NCBI RefSeq assembly: GCF_020911945.1
Contig: NZ_CP087135.1
Coordinates: 1,488,001 to 1,552,000, forward strand
Direction of reading: 5' to 3'
Source of the DNA: Flavobacterium galactosidilyticum
GTDB taxonomy: Bacteria > Bacteroidota > Bacteroidia > Flavobacteriales > Flavobacteriaceae
Length of the DNA stretch: 64,000 bases
The first letter of the stretch is position 1, and each line of letters opens with the position of its first letter. Of the stretch, positions 19,084 to 28,006 are shown piece by piece. A program made the position numbers and the translations under genes. The notes beneath the pieces are model-generated. The model saw nothing but the letters and a program-made list of their open reading frames with translations. It was not told the origin of the DNA and made no database searches.

Positions 19084-20433
19084 ATGAATTTGAACCAAAT
19101 AAATAACGTCTACTTTATAGGAATCGGAGGAATCGGGATGAGTAATCTTGCGCGCTATTTCAAGAACTTAGGAAAAAGAGTTGTTGGATACGACAAAACA
19201 CCGTCTGCTCTTACTGATGAATTAATTGCAAGCGGAATTTCTATTCACTTTGAAGATGCTATTGATTTAATTCCTAACGATTTTTATGTCGAAAATACGT
19301 TAGTGGTCGTTACGCCTGCAGTTCCTATTACGCATTCAGAGTGGAACTATTTCACAGAGAGAAATTTTGAAATAAAAAAGAGATCGGAAGTTTTAGGATT
19401 AATTACTAAAGATACTTTTTGTTTTGCAGTAGCTGGAACGCATGGTAAAACAACAACATCGGGCATTTTAGGACACATTATGTACGAAAGTGGAGCTGAT
19501 GTCACTGCGTTTATTGGTGGAATAGTAGAAAATTACAATTCGAATTTAATAGGTAGTGGTAAAACAATAACTGTAGTCGAGGCGGATGAGTTCGATCGTT
19601 CTTTCCTGCATTTGCATCCTAATATTGCGTGTATTACATCAATGGATGCAGATCATTTAGATATATATGGGACTAGTGAAGCAATCGAGGAATCTTTCGT
19701 CGAATTTGCTAATAAAATTGAGGATAAGTCACATCTCTTTATCACAAATGAATTGCCAATTGAAGGTGTAATTTGTTCAGTGAATGAAGAGGCTATTTAC
19801 AAAGCGTTTAATGTTAGAGTAGGAAACGGTAGTTACATTTTTGATGTGCAAACCCCTACGGAAGTGATTAAGGATTTACATTTTGGCTTGCCAGGACGAC
19901 ATAATTTAATGAATGCACTTATGGCTATTGCAATGGCTAATTTATTCGGCACCCCAACCGTTGAAATTGCAAAAGCCATCGCTTCATTTAAAGGAATTAA
20001 AAGAAGATTTTCATACCAAATAAAAACAGAGTCTAAAGTTTATATAGATGATTACGCACATCATCCTACAGAGATAAATGCTGTATATCAGGCGGTTCGA
20101 GAATTATATCCAGGACAAAAAGTGCTTGCTGTTTTTCAACCGCATTTATTCAGTAGAACAAAAGATTTTGCTGACGATTTTGCAAAAAGTTTATCAGCAT
20201 TTGACGAAGTCATATTATTAGACATTTATCCAGCTCGTGAATTACCTATGGAAGGAATAAATTCGAAATGGCTTATGGATAAAATGACAAATAATAGTAA
20301 AAAATTAATTACAAAAAGTGATTTAGTTTCATCGATTTTAGCGAGTGATGCAAGTATTATTGTGACGATTGGTGCAGGCGATATTGGAGAATTAGTACCC
20401 ACAATTAAAAAAGCGATAAATGAAACTCTTTAA
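19084..20433 (+). CDS. murC: UDP-MurNAc:L-alanine ligase MurC
   Basis: 449 residues. It starts the peptide stem by adding L-alanine to UDP-MurNAc. The N-terminal motif FIGIGGIGMSNLA, ATP loop GTHGKTT at 118-124 and the C-terminal DDYAHHPTEI are present. It follows a 75-base gap after murG with spacer-type AT-rich repeats, and its 3' end overlaps ftsQ by 14 bases. Confidence 0.97.
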   Translation: MNLNQINNVYFIGIGGIGMSNLARYFKNLGKRVVGYDKTPSALTDELIASGISIHFEDAIDLIPNDFYVENTLVVVTPAVPITHSEWNYFTERNFEIKKRSEVLGLITKDTFCFAVAGTHGKTTTSGILGHIMYESGADVTAFIGGIVENYNSNLIGSGKTITVVEADEFDRSFLHLHPNIACITSMDADHLDIYGTSEAIEESFVEFANKIEDKSHLFITNELPIEGVICSVNEEAIYKAFNVRVGNGSYIFDVQTPTEVIKDLHFGLPGRHNLMNALMAIAMANLFGTPTVEIAKAIASFKGIKRRFSYQIKTESKVYIDDYAHHPTEINAVYQAVRELYPGQKVLAVFQPHLFSRTKDFADDFAKSLSAFDEVILLDIYPARELPMEGINSKWLMDKMTNNSKKLITKSDLVSSILASDASIIVTIGAGDIGELVPTIKKAINETL

Positions 20434-21142
20434 TTGGACAAATATTAGGCTATTGCTGATGTTCGTTGTGGTGATTTTTTTATTTTCATTTACGTCAAAA
20501 CGAAATTTAAATAGAAAATTAACCAAATGTACAGTTGCTTTTGTAGGGGATAACGCTCCTTTTGTTAAGCAAGAAACGGTTAATAAATTGTTAATAGAAT
20601 ATAATAGTGAGGTGTCCAGCATTCAAAAAGTTAATTTAGATTTGAATAAGTTGGAAAAAAGCCTCAATTCGCAAGAAATGATTGAAAAATCAGACGTTTT
20701 TGTGAGCATTGATGGCGTGTTAAAAGCAGTAGTAAAACAAAAAACTCCTATTGCTAGAATTTTTGATAATGATGGTTCTTTTTATGTTGATTATAAGGGA
20801 AATAGAATGCCGTTATCAGCTAATTTTACAGCTAGAGTTCCGCTTGTTTTAGGAGAGATAAATAAAAATAACAATGACGATTTAGCTGAATTATTTCGCA
20901 TAATTTATGATGATCCCTTTTTGAAGAAAAACATCATCGGAATTGAAATTATGACGGATGGTAGCTTAAAAATGCACAACAGAAATTTTGATTATCAAAT
21001 AGATTTCGGTAAATTGAATAATGTTGAGCATAAGTTTAAAAATTATAAAGCTTTTTTTCAAAAAGCAGTTTTAGATAGTTCGTTGTATAAATATAAAAAA
21101 GTTGATCTCCGATTTACGGAACAAGTAGTTTGCACTAAATAA
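20420..21142 (+). CDS. ftsQ: Cell division protein FtsQ
   Basis: 240 residues. A short cytoplasmic start is followed by one membrane segment at about 9-24, then an extracytoplasmic part with a POTRA-like region and the conserved VDYKGNRMPLS segment. FtsQ bridges early and late divisome proteins. Identification rests on topology, position between murC and ftsA, and these blocks. Confidence 0.9.
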   Translation: MKLFNWTNIRLLLMFVVVIFLFSFTSKRNLNRKLTKCTVAFVGDNAPFVKQETVNKLLIEYNSEVSSIQKVNLDLNKLEKSLNSQEMIEKSDVFVSIDGVLKAVVKQKTPIARIFDNDGSFYVDYKGNRMPLSANFTARVPLVLGEINKNNNDDLAELFRIIYDDPFLKKNIIGIEIMTDGSLKMHNRNFDYQIDFGKLNNVEHKFKNYKAFFQKAVLDSSLYKYKKVDLRFTEQVVCTK

Positions 21143-21148
21143 TAGATA

Positions 21149-22528
21149 ATGGAAAAAGAGAATATTGCAGTAGGTCTAGATATTGGGACAACTAAAATAG
21201 TTGCCATGATAGGTAAAAAGAATGAATATGGTAAACTTGAAATTTTAGGTATTGGAAAATCTAAAAGTTTGGGAGTGGCCAGAGGTGTTGTAAATAACAT
21301 TACTAAAACCATACTATCTATACAGCAAGCAGTTCTAGAAGCAGAGAATAACTCTGGTTATAAAATAAAAGATGTGGTAGTTGGAATCGCCGGTCAACAC
21401 ATTCGTAGTATTCAGCATACAGACTACATTAGTAGACACAATCCTGAAGAAGTAATTGGAGGAAACGATATTCAACTCTTGATAGATCAAGTTAATAAAT
21501 TGGCTATGTTGCCTGGGGAAGAAATTATCCACGTTTTACCTCAAGAATTTAAAATTGATGGTCAATCTGAGATAAAAGAACCTATAGGAATGTATGGCGG
21601 ACGATTAGAAGCAAGCTTTCACGTTGTGGTTGGGCAAGCAGCATCAATTCGTAATGTAGGTAGATGTATTCAAAGTTCAGGAATTGAATTATCAGGATTA
21701 ACATTAGAGCCATTATCATCAGCTGATGCGGTGTTAAGTCAGGAAGAAAAAGAAGCAGGTGTTGCGTTGATTGATATAGGAGGAGGAACTACTGACTTAG
21801 CCATTTTTAAAGATGGAATTATTCGTCATACTGCCGTAATCCCTTTTGGAGGTAATGTAATTACTGATGATATTAAGGAAGGATGTTCTATAATTGAAAA
21901 ACAAGCCGAATTATTGAAAGTAAAATTTGGTTCAGCTTGGCCGGGAGAAAATAAAGACAACGAGATTGTTTCTATTCCTGGATTGAGAGGGAGAGAGCCC
22001 AAAGAAATTTCTTTGAAGAATCTTTCTAAAATAATTCATGCTCGGGTTGTAGAAATTGTTGACTTGGTTTTTACAGAAATAAAAGCGTACGGTCATGAAG
22101 ATCCACGTAAAAAGTTAATCGCAGGAATTGTACTTACTGGTGGTGGAGCAGAGTTGAAGCACATCAAGCAATTAGTGGAGTATATAACGGGAATGGATAC
22201 AAGAATTGGATATCCAAATGAGCATTTAGCTGGAAATTCAGACGAGGAAATCTCAAGCCCTTTATATGCAACTGTAGTAGGACTTGTAATGAAAAGTATT
22301 GAGAACAACACACAGAGTGCGGTTAGATTAGATGCTATTGAGCAACCAAAAGCACCTGTTTATAGACCGGCTGTTGTTCAAGCTCCAGTTGAAGAGGTTT
22401 ATAAGCACGAAGATGAGGAGGAGCAAATTTCGAATGAAAAGCAAAATTCTACAGTTAATAGAATTCAGCGCAATTTCTTTGATCGTTACGTAGATAAGAT
22501 CAAAGACTTTTTAGATAATGCAGAATAA
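21149..22528 (+). CDS. ftsA: Cell division protein FtsA
   Basis: 459 residues, an actin-like ATPase that tethers FtsZ to the membrane. Phosphate-1 motif GLDIGTTKI, SHS2/1C region, IDIGGGTTDLA and the adenosine-side VLTGGGAELKHI are present. The last 25 residues form an amphipathic helix (FFDRYVDKIKDFLDN), the likely membrane-targeting segment, after a variable linker. Confidence 0.96.
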   Translation: MEKENIAVGLDIGTTKIVAMIGKKNEYGKLEILGIGKSKSLGVARGVVNNITKTILSIQQAVLEAENNSGYKIKDVVVGIAGQHIRSIQHTDYISRHNPEEVIGGNDIQLLIDQVNKLAMLPGEEIIHVLPQEFKIDGQSEIKEPIGMYGGRLEASFHVVVGQAASIRNVGRCIQSSGIELSGLTLEPLSSADAVLSQEEKEAGVALIDIGGGTTDLAIFKDGIIRHTAVIPFGGNVITDDIKEGCSIIEKQAELLKVKFGSAWPGENKDNEIVSIPGLRGREPKEISLKNLSKIIHARVVEIVDLVFTEIKAYGHEDPRKKLIAGIVLTGGGAELKHIKQLVEYITGMDTRIGYPNEHLAGNSDEEISSPLYATVVGLVMKSIENNTQSAVRLDAIEQPKAPVYRPAVVQAPVEEVYKHEDEEEQISNEKQNSTVNRIQRNFFDRYVDKIKDFLDNAE

Positions 22529-22587
22529 AAGGTTAGGTCTAAAAAAAATAAGAATTAATAATATAGCAATTTCAAAAACCAAATAAA

Positions 22588-24540
22588 ATGATGAGCGACT
22601 CAGAATTTGGAAGTATTTCATTTGATTTACCAAAGAATCAATCAAATGTAATAAAAGTTATAGGTGTAGGTGGAGGCGGAAGTAACGCTATAAATCACAT
22701 GTTCAAGCAGGGAATAAAAGGCGTAGATTTTATCGTATGTAATACGGATTCTCAAGCTTTGCAGAGTAGTTCTGTGCCCAATAAAATTCAGTTAGGAGTT
22801 CACTTAACAGAAGGACTTGGTGCTGGAGCAAACCCTGATGTAGGACAGCAATCGGCTATTGAAAGTATTTCTGATATTGAAAAAATGTTGGACCGCAATA
22901 CTAAAATGGTGTTCATTACTGCAGGAATGGGTGGTGGAACTGGAACTGGTGCTGCGCCGGTAATTGCACAATTAGCTAAAGAAAGAGATATTCTTACGGT
23001 AGGAATTGTAACATTACCTTTCTTATTTGAAGGCAAAGTACGTCAGGAACAAGCGTTAATTGGTATCGAAAAATTGCGCAAGCAAGTGGATTCGCTTATC
23101 GTTATCAATAACAACAAGTTAAGAGAAGTATATGGTAATCTTGGTTTCAAAGCAGGATTCTCAAAAGCAGATGAAGTTTTAGCAACAGCCTCAAGAGGAA
23201 TTGCTGAAGTAATTACACATCACTACACTCAAAATATCGATTTAAGAGACGCTAAAACGGTATTGTTTAATAGCGGAACTGCTATTATGGGTTCGTCTGT
23301 TTCTGCAGGCGAGAACAGAGCTAAGGAAGCTATTATTGCGGCTTTAGATTCACCTTTATTAAATGATAATAAAATTACAGGTGCTAAAAACGTATTGTTG
23401 CTTATCGTTTCTGGTACTAATGAAATTACAATTGATGAAATTGGTGAAATCAATGACCATATCCAAGTAGAAGCAGGTCACAATGCTAATATAATCATGG
23501 GTGTTGGTGAGGATGAGTCGCTAGGGGATTCTATTGCAGTTACAATTATTGCAACAGGATTTGATATCGAGCAACAAAATGAAATTGTAAATACAGAGCC
23601 TAAAAAAATAATCCATACACTGGAGGATGAACAAAGAAGTGTTTATAACCTAAGTAATAAATCGGTCACTGCATTTGATTTGAATACTGAAACGCCAATT
23701 TCAAATTCAACTGAAAGAGTAGTATTTGATCTATTAGAAGATACAGTTGTAGCTCCTGCACCAGTTTTCGCTCCTGAGCCAGTAGTTACAGAGCCTACAG
23801 TCGTAAAAGATGACTTAGTGGTTATGTCTGAATTTATCAAAAATTTAGATGTTACTTTCGAAATTGTTTCTCCAATTACAGATATTGATTTTACAATTTC
23901 TTCACCTGCAGCTGAAGTAAAAGTACCACAACCAAAGGTGATCGAGAGACAAGAGCAAACTGCTTTTTCTTTTGATTTGCCACTTTTCAAAAGTGAGCCT
24001 GTCGAGCAAGTGCAAGAAAAAAAAGTTGCATTCGAATTAACGACTGATATTCATGATATGAAAGTCAATGATGCAGTACAATTTGTTCCTGTAACTGAGT
24101 TGAGTGACAAAGGTATCATCAAGTATTCTCTTGAAGAGTTTATGGACGAAGAGCCTGAATTTACAGCGAAGCCAGTTGCAAAAGCCCCTGAAGTTGTAAT
24201 CCCAGCTGAACTGAACATCACTATGAAGCAAGTAGAGAAATCAGTACATACAGCAGCTGATTTCGAACCAATTTCTCCTATGGAAATGACTATTGAAGAG
24301 TCATTGCGTATGCGTGCAGATGAGAGACGTAAAAAACTAAAAGAATTCAACTATAAGTTTCATAACAATGTTTCTAAGATAGATGAGTACGAAAAAGAGC
24401 CTGCTTACAAACGATTAGGAATAGATATATCAAACAATCAAGCAAACAATTCAAACTCAAGAATCTCTGTTGGTACTGACAGTAATAATGATTTGCAATT
24501 GCGTTCAAATAATTCCTATTTACATGACAATGTAGATTAA
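22588..24540 (+). CDS. ftsZ: Cell division GTPase FtsZ with long C-terminal region
   Basis: 650 residues against about 380 in E. coli. Residues about 20-330 are the tubulin-like GTPase with GGGTGTG at 115-121 and the NTD...LQ contact region. The rest is a long, low-complexity linker rich in Val, Pro and Glu, common in Flavobacteria. The conserved EPAYKRLGID near residue 609 probably includes the partner-binding peptide, though about 40 polar residues follow it. Last gene of the dcw cluster, with a strong terminator. Confidence 0.97.
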   Translation: MMSDSEFGSISFDLPKNQSNVIKVIGVGGGGSNAINHMFKQGIKGVDFIVCNTDSQALQSSSVPNKIQLGVHLTEGLGAGANPDVGQQSAIESISDIEKMLDRNTKMVFITAGMGGGTGTGAAPVIAQLAKERDILTVGIVTLPFLFEGKVRQEQALIGIEKLRKQVDSLIVINNNKLREVYGNLGFKAGFSKADEVLATASRGIAEVITHHYTQNIDLRDAKTVLFNSGTAIMGSSVSAGENRAKEAIIAALDSPLLNDNKITGAKNVLLLIVSGTNEITIDEIGEINDHIQVEAGHNANIIMGVGEDESLGDSIAVTIIATGFDIEQQNEIVNTEPKKIIHTLEDEQRSVYNLSNKSVTAFDLNTETPISNSTERVVFDLLEDTVVAPAPVFAPEPVVTEPTVVKDDLVVMSEFIKNLDVTFEIVSPITDIDFTISSPAAEVKVPQPKVIERQEQTAFSFDLPLFKSEPVEQVQEKKVAFELTTDIHDMKVNDAVQFVPVTELSDKGIIKYSLEEFMDEEPEFTAKPVAKAPEVVIPAELNITMKQVEKSVHTAADFEPISPMEMTIEESLRMRADERRKKLKEFNYKFHNNVSKIDEYEKEPAYKRLGIDISNNQANNSNSRISVGTDSNNDLQLRSNNSYLHDNVD

Positions 24541-24558
24541 TGAATTCAAGTTTAAAAA

Positions 24559-24602
24559 AAATAACCCGAAAATTCAATTTAATTTTCGGGTTATTTTTTT
24601 AT
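24559..24602 (+). terminator. Terminator of the dcw cluster
   Basis: A 16-bp perfect inverted repeat (AAATAACCCGAAAATT and complement, loop of 6) is followed by a T run, 18 bases after ftsZ. Confidence 0.92.
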
Positions 24603-24875
24603 ATAATTAGAGGGGCTCAATATATTGTCAGTTCCAGTAAATTTTTCTAAATTTGTCGGGCCTTAATCCAGCTGATATTACAAGCTTTTTATCGAAAATG
24701 CTTTTTTCTAAGTACTTAAAAGAGCTTCTAAAGTCGCTTTATAAGTCCAAGAAAAAATACATTTTCTCATAAAAAGGCTTTTCATTTACATCTGGGGCAG
24801 TACTTTAGTGTTCCGCTTAAAGTGTCGCTTAAAAAAAGGAAAATCCAATTTCAAAAATCTAAAATTCAAAATACA
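24603..24875. other. Intergenic stretch between ftsZ terminator and yqeY
   Basis: No open frame, clear promoter or stable structured element was recognised. It is AT-rich, with short direct repeats of AATCTAAAATTCAAAAT type near the yqeY start. Confidence 0.4.
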
Positions 24876-25325
24876 ATGAGTTTATCAGTATTAATCATGG
24901 ACGATATTAAAGCCGCCATGAGAGCAAAAGATACAGTAGCATTAGAGGCACTTAGAGCTATCAAATCTGAAATATTATTAGCACAAACAGCATCAGGATC
25001 AAAAGAGGAAATCTCTGCTGATGACGAAGTAAAATTGCTACAAAGATTAGTAAAAACGCGTAAAGAAAGTGCTAGAATTTTTACAGAGCAAAACCGTTTG
25101 GATTTGGCCGAACCAGAGTTGGCACAAATCGCAGTAATCGAAAAATTCTTACCAGCCCAATTAACAGAAACAGAAGTTGAAGCAGTAATTGCAAAAATCA
25201 TCGCTGAAACTGGAGCGTCAGGAATAGCATCAATGGGAAAAGTAATGGGATTAGCTTCGACACAATTAGGTGGAACAGCAGAAGGAAAAACTATTTCTAC
25301 AATTGTAAAGAAATTATTGGTTTAG
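24876..25325 (+). CDS. YqeY/GatB-tail domain protein
   Basis: 149 residues from the ATG at 24876, the usual YqeY length; an upstream in-frame ATG at 24822 would add 18 lysine-rich residues of spacer-like sequence and is unlikely. The protein (AMRAKDTVALEALRAIKSEI... ASMGKVMG) is all-helical and matches the tRNA-binding tail domain of GatB. It may act in tRNA-dependent amidation or tRNA recognition, but this is not established. Confidence 0.88.
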   Translation: MSLSVLIMDDIKAAMRAKDTVALEALRAIKSEILLAQTASGSKEEISADDEVKLLQRLVKTRKESARIFTEQNRLDLAEPELAQIAVIEKFLPAQLTETEVEAVIAKIIAETGASGIASMGKVMGLASTQLGGTAEGKTISTIVKKLLV

Positions 25326-25392
25326 GTATCAGTTGATTAACAATTTTAAATCACAGATCTAATATTATTAGTCAATAATCTAAAATCAAATT

Positions 25393-25466
25393 GGCTGCGT
25401 AGTTCAACTGGATAGAATATCAGATTTCGACTCTGAGGGTTGCAGGTTCGAACCCTGTCGCGGCCA
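25393..25466 (+). tRNA. tRNA-Arg (anticodon UCG)
   Basis: 74 bases folding into a full cloverleaf. The acceptor GGCTGCG pairs with CGCGGCC (one U-G), the D stem GTTC pairs with GAAT, the anticodon stem TCAGA pairs with TCTGA, and the T stem GCAGG pairs with CCTGT around TTCGAAC. The anticodon TCG is at 25427-25429. CCA is not encoded. Confidence 0.95.
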
Positions 25467-25508
25467 CTAGGAACTTAAAAAGCTTCTAAAATAACTTGTT
25501 ATTATGCT

Positions 25509-25537
25509 TAAAACGCTCTATTTAGGGCGTTTTTTTA
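25509..25537 (+). terminator. Terminator after tRNA-Arg
   Basis: AAACGCT and GGGCGTTT form a short stem around TATTTA, followed by a T run. Confidence 0.75.
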
Positions 25538-25669
25538 TGTCTAAAATAAACGAGTCAGTATTTTTTAATCCAATCTCAGATTGTAAGTATTGAGTGTTCT
25601 TTTTTAGAAGCAGTTTGTTATGCTAGAGGCGACTCAATTAAAATATAATATGTCGCTCAAATTTCCATA

Positions 25670-25706
25670 AAAAAAAACCTTTAGATTTCTCTAAAGGTTT
25701 TTTTTG
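25670..25706. terminator. Terminator of the rplU-rpmA operon
   Basis: AACCTTTAGA and its complement form a 10-bp stem with a 4-base loop, with A and T runs on both sides. It lies 18 bases beyond the rpmA stop on the minus strand and is symmetric enough to act in both directions. Confidence 0.85.
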
Positions 25707-25723
25707 TCTCGAAAACAATTCAA

Positions 25724-25990
25724 TTATGCTTCAACTTCAAATGGAAGTATAGATACATACGATTTGTTGTCTCTTTTCTTTTGGAACTTAACAACTCCAT
25801 CTACTCTTGCGTGTAGTGTGTGATCTTTACTGATGTAAACATTTTCACCTGGATTGTGTTTTGAACCTCTTTGTCTTACGATGATGTTCCCAGCAATAGC
25901 AGCTTGACCACCAAAAATCTTAACGCCTAAACGTTTTGATTCTGATTCTCTACCATTCTTCGAACTACCGACACCTTTCTTGTGAGCCAT
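25724..25990 (-). CDS. rpmA: Ribosomal protein bL27
   Basis: 88 residues. The N-terminus [24 protein letters not shown] is typical of bL27, with no cleavable Firmicute-type extension. It sits near the peptidyl-transferase centre. It is 22 bases downstream of rplU in the usual rplU-rpmA pair. Confidence 0.98.
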   Translation of the reverse strand: MAHKKGVGSSKNGRESESKRLGVKIFGGQAAIAGNIIVRQRGSKHNPGENVYISKDHTLHARVDGVVKFQKKRDNKSYVSILPFEVEA

Positions 25991-26012
25991 GACGTATTAG
26001 TTTATTTTGTTA

Positions 26013-26435
26013 TTATTCTTTAGTATCTTCTTTTTTAGCTTTAGCTACTTTTTTCTTAGGAGCTTCTGCTTCTTCTGTGCTTGCTTCAACTGCTGCTTTT
26101 TTAGGAGCTGCTTTTTTAGCACCTGCACCAGTAATACCTTCAATTACAATTTGAGTAAGATATTGTCTGTGACCGTTTCTCTTTTTGTATCCTTTTCTTC
26201 TTTTCTTTTTGAAAACGATAACTTTATCTCCTTTTAAGTGTTGTAACACTTTAGCTTCTACTGAAGCACCTTCTATAGCTGGGGCGCCTAAAGTGATTGC
26301 TCCGTTGTCATCTAATAAAAGAACTTTGTCAAATGAAACACTTGAACCTTCTTCATTAGTCAAACGGTTAACATAAACCTTTAAGTCTTTGCTTACTTTG
26401 AACTGTTGCCCTGCTATCTCTACGATTGCATACAT
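26013..26435 (-). CDS. rplU: Ribosomal protein bL21 with Ala/Lys-rich tail
   Basis: 140 residues. The first 102 match bL21 (MYAIVEIAGQQFKV... KRRKGYKKRNGHRQ). A C-terminal tail of about 38 residues, rich in Ala, Lys and Glu, extends beyond the E. coli protein and is probably disordered. First gene of the rplU-rpmA operon. Confidence 0.97.
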   Translation of the reverse strand: MYAIVEIAGQQFKVSKDLKVYVNRLTNEEGSSVSFDKVLLLDDNGAITLGAPAIEGASVEAKVLQHLKGDKVIVFKKKRRKGYKKRNGHRQYLTQIVIEGITGAGAKKAAPKKAAVEASTEEAEAPKKKVAKAKKEDTKE

Positions 26436-26465
26436 ACTGAATTGTTTTAATAATTTTTAAGGTTG

Positions 26466-26495
26466 CAAATATACAATTATAAATTTAACTTGCAA
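26466..26495 (-). promoter_or_regulatory. Promoter of rplU-rpmA
   Basis: On the minus strand TTG (26493-26495) is followed after 19 bases by TATATTTG (26466-26473), a full match to the Flavobacterium -33/-7 arrangement. Confidence 0.7.
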
Positions 26496-26669
26496 TCTGT
26501 AAAATAAAAAATATTGATTATCTCTAATAGGCTGATTTATTGTGTTGTAATATCTTACTCGAGAAAGTAGAGATGAACAATTGTTAAAGTAGAGTTACGT
26601 GTCCTTTTTTGATGTAACAAAAACAGAAAAGCGCTACTTATTCAGGATATCAATAAAATTATTAACCTT

Positions 26670-27995
26670 ATGAAAAAATCATTAATGGCGTTAGGTGCTT
26701 TGTTTATGCTAGGAGGAGTGGCTTCTGCTCAGAAAGTTACATTTGAGGAGTACAAGTTGGATAATGGCTTACATGTTATTTTGCACAATGACCCGTCCGC
26801 TCCTACAGTAATTACATCTGTTATGTATCACGTGGGTGCGAAAGATGAAAATCCAGAACGTACTGGTTTTGCACACTTTTTTGAACATTTACTGTTTGAA
26901 GGTACGGAGAATATAAAACGCGGCGAATGGTTTAAGATTGTTACTAGTAACGGTGGAGTGAATAATGCTAATACCACTGACGATAGAACATACTATTATG
27001 AAGTTTTTCCGTCTAATGGTTTAGAATTAGGATTATGGATGGAAGCTGAAAGAATGTTGCACCCTATTATTAACCAAATTGGAGTGTCAACGCAAAATGA
27101 AGTAGTAAAAGAAGAGAAAAGACTTCGTGTTGATAATCAGCCGTACGGAAGTTTTCTTGCAGAAGTAAAAAAGAATATATTTAAAAAACATCCTTATCGT
27201 TGGGCCACTATCGGTTCTATGGATCATTTAGATGCTGCTACATTAGAAGAGTTTCAAGCTTTCAACAAGAAATTTTATGTTCCTAACAATGCTGTTTTAG
27301 TTGTAGCGGGTGATTTTAAAAAAGAACAAGCTAAAGAGTGGATTCAAAAATATTTTGGACCTATCAAAAAAGGGGCTGCTATTAAAAGAGAAACTTTTGT
27401 TGAAGAGCCAATTACTCAAACAATTAGAGCTAAATTTGAAGATGCTAACATTCAAATACCTGCAATTGTAACAGCGTATAGAACGCCCTCTATGAAAACT
27501 AGAGATGCAAGAGTGTTAGATTTGATTTCTTCAATATTAACTGATGGGAAAAGTTCTAGATTGTACAAGAAAATTGTTGACGATAAGAAGATGGCTTTAC
27601 AAATAGGTGCTTTTAGTATTAGTCAAGAAGATTATGGTACTTATATTATTTACGGCCTGCCTCAAGCTCCAAATACTGCAGAAGATATTCTTAAAGAAAT
27701 GGACTTGGAAATTGTAAAACTACAAACCGAATTAATTTCTGAAAAGGATTTACAGAAGCTTCAAAATAAATTTGAAAACCAATATGTAAATGATAACTCA
27801 ACTATCGAAGGAATTGCAGATAATTTAGCTTCTTTTTATTTATTGTATGGTGATGTAAACTTAATCAATACTGAAATTGATATTTATCATTCTATTACTC
27901 GCGAAGAGATTAGAGATGTTGCTAAAAAATATTTGAATCCAAACCAGAGATTAGTTTTGGATTATGTTCCATCAAAAGATAAAGCCCAAAACTAA
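26670..27995 (+). CDS. Secreted M16 zinc peptidase, catalytic member
   Basis: 441 residues with a signal peptide ending ASAQ. The inverted zinc motif HFFEH (69-73) is intact and a downstream Glu-rich segment (NEVVKEEKRLR) can supply the third ligand, so this is probably the active half. The second M16 domain covers about 200-430. Predicted to be periplasmic. The next gene, 11 bases away, encodes a motif-less M16 protein, as in other two-subunit M16 peptidases. Confidence 0.92.
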   Translation: MKKSLMALGALFMLGGVASAQKVTFEEYKLDNGLHVILHNDPSAPTVITSVMYHVGAKDENPERTGFAHFFEHLLFEGTENIKRGEWFKIVTSNGGVNNANTTDDRTYYYEVFPSNGLELGLWMEAERMLHPIINQIGVSTQNEVVKEEKRLRVDNQPYGSFLAEVKKNIFKKHPYRWATIGSMDHLDAATLEEFQAFNKKFYVPNNAVLVVAGDFKKEQAKEWIQKYFGPIKKGAAIKRETFVEEPITQTIRAKFEDANIQIPAIVTAYRTPSMKTRDARVLDLISSILTDGKSSRLYKKIVDDKKMALQIGAFSISQEDYGTYIIYGLPQAPNTAEDILKEMDLEIVKLQTELISEKDLQKLQNKFENQYVNDNSTIEGIADNLASFYLLYGDVNLINTEIDIYHSITREEIRDVAKKYLNPNQRLVLDYVPSKDKAQN

Positions 27996-28006
27996 GATAT
28001 ATCAAA

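Noticed and set aside
22800..24577. Several minus-strand open frames across ftsZ
   Set aside because: They are shadows of the ftsZ reading frame with no family pattern or start signals.
24822..24875. Upstream ATG for the YqeY gene
   Set aside because: The extra residues are Lys/Gln-rich and come from AT-rich spacer repeats; ATG 24876 gives the usual length and start.
24603..24875. Structured RNA between ftsZ and yqeY
   Set aside because: No stable stem or known RNA motif was found after the ftsZ terminator.
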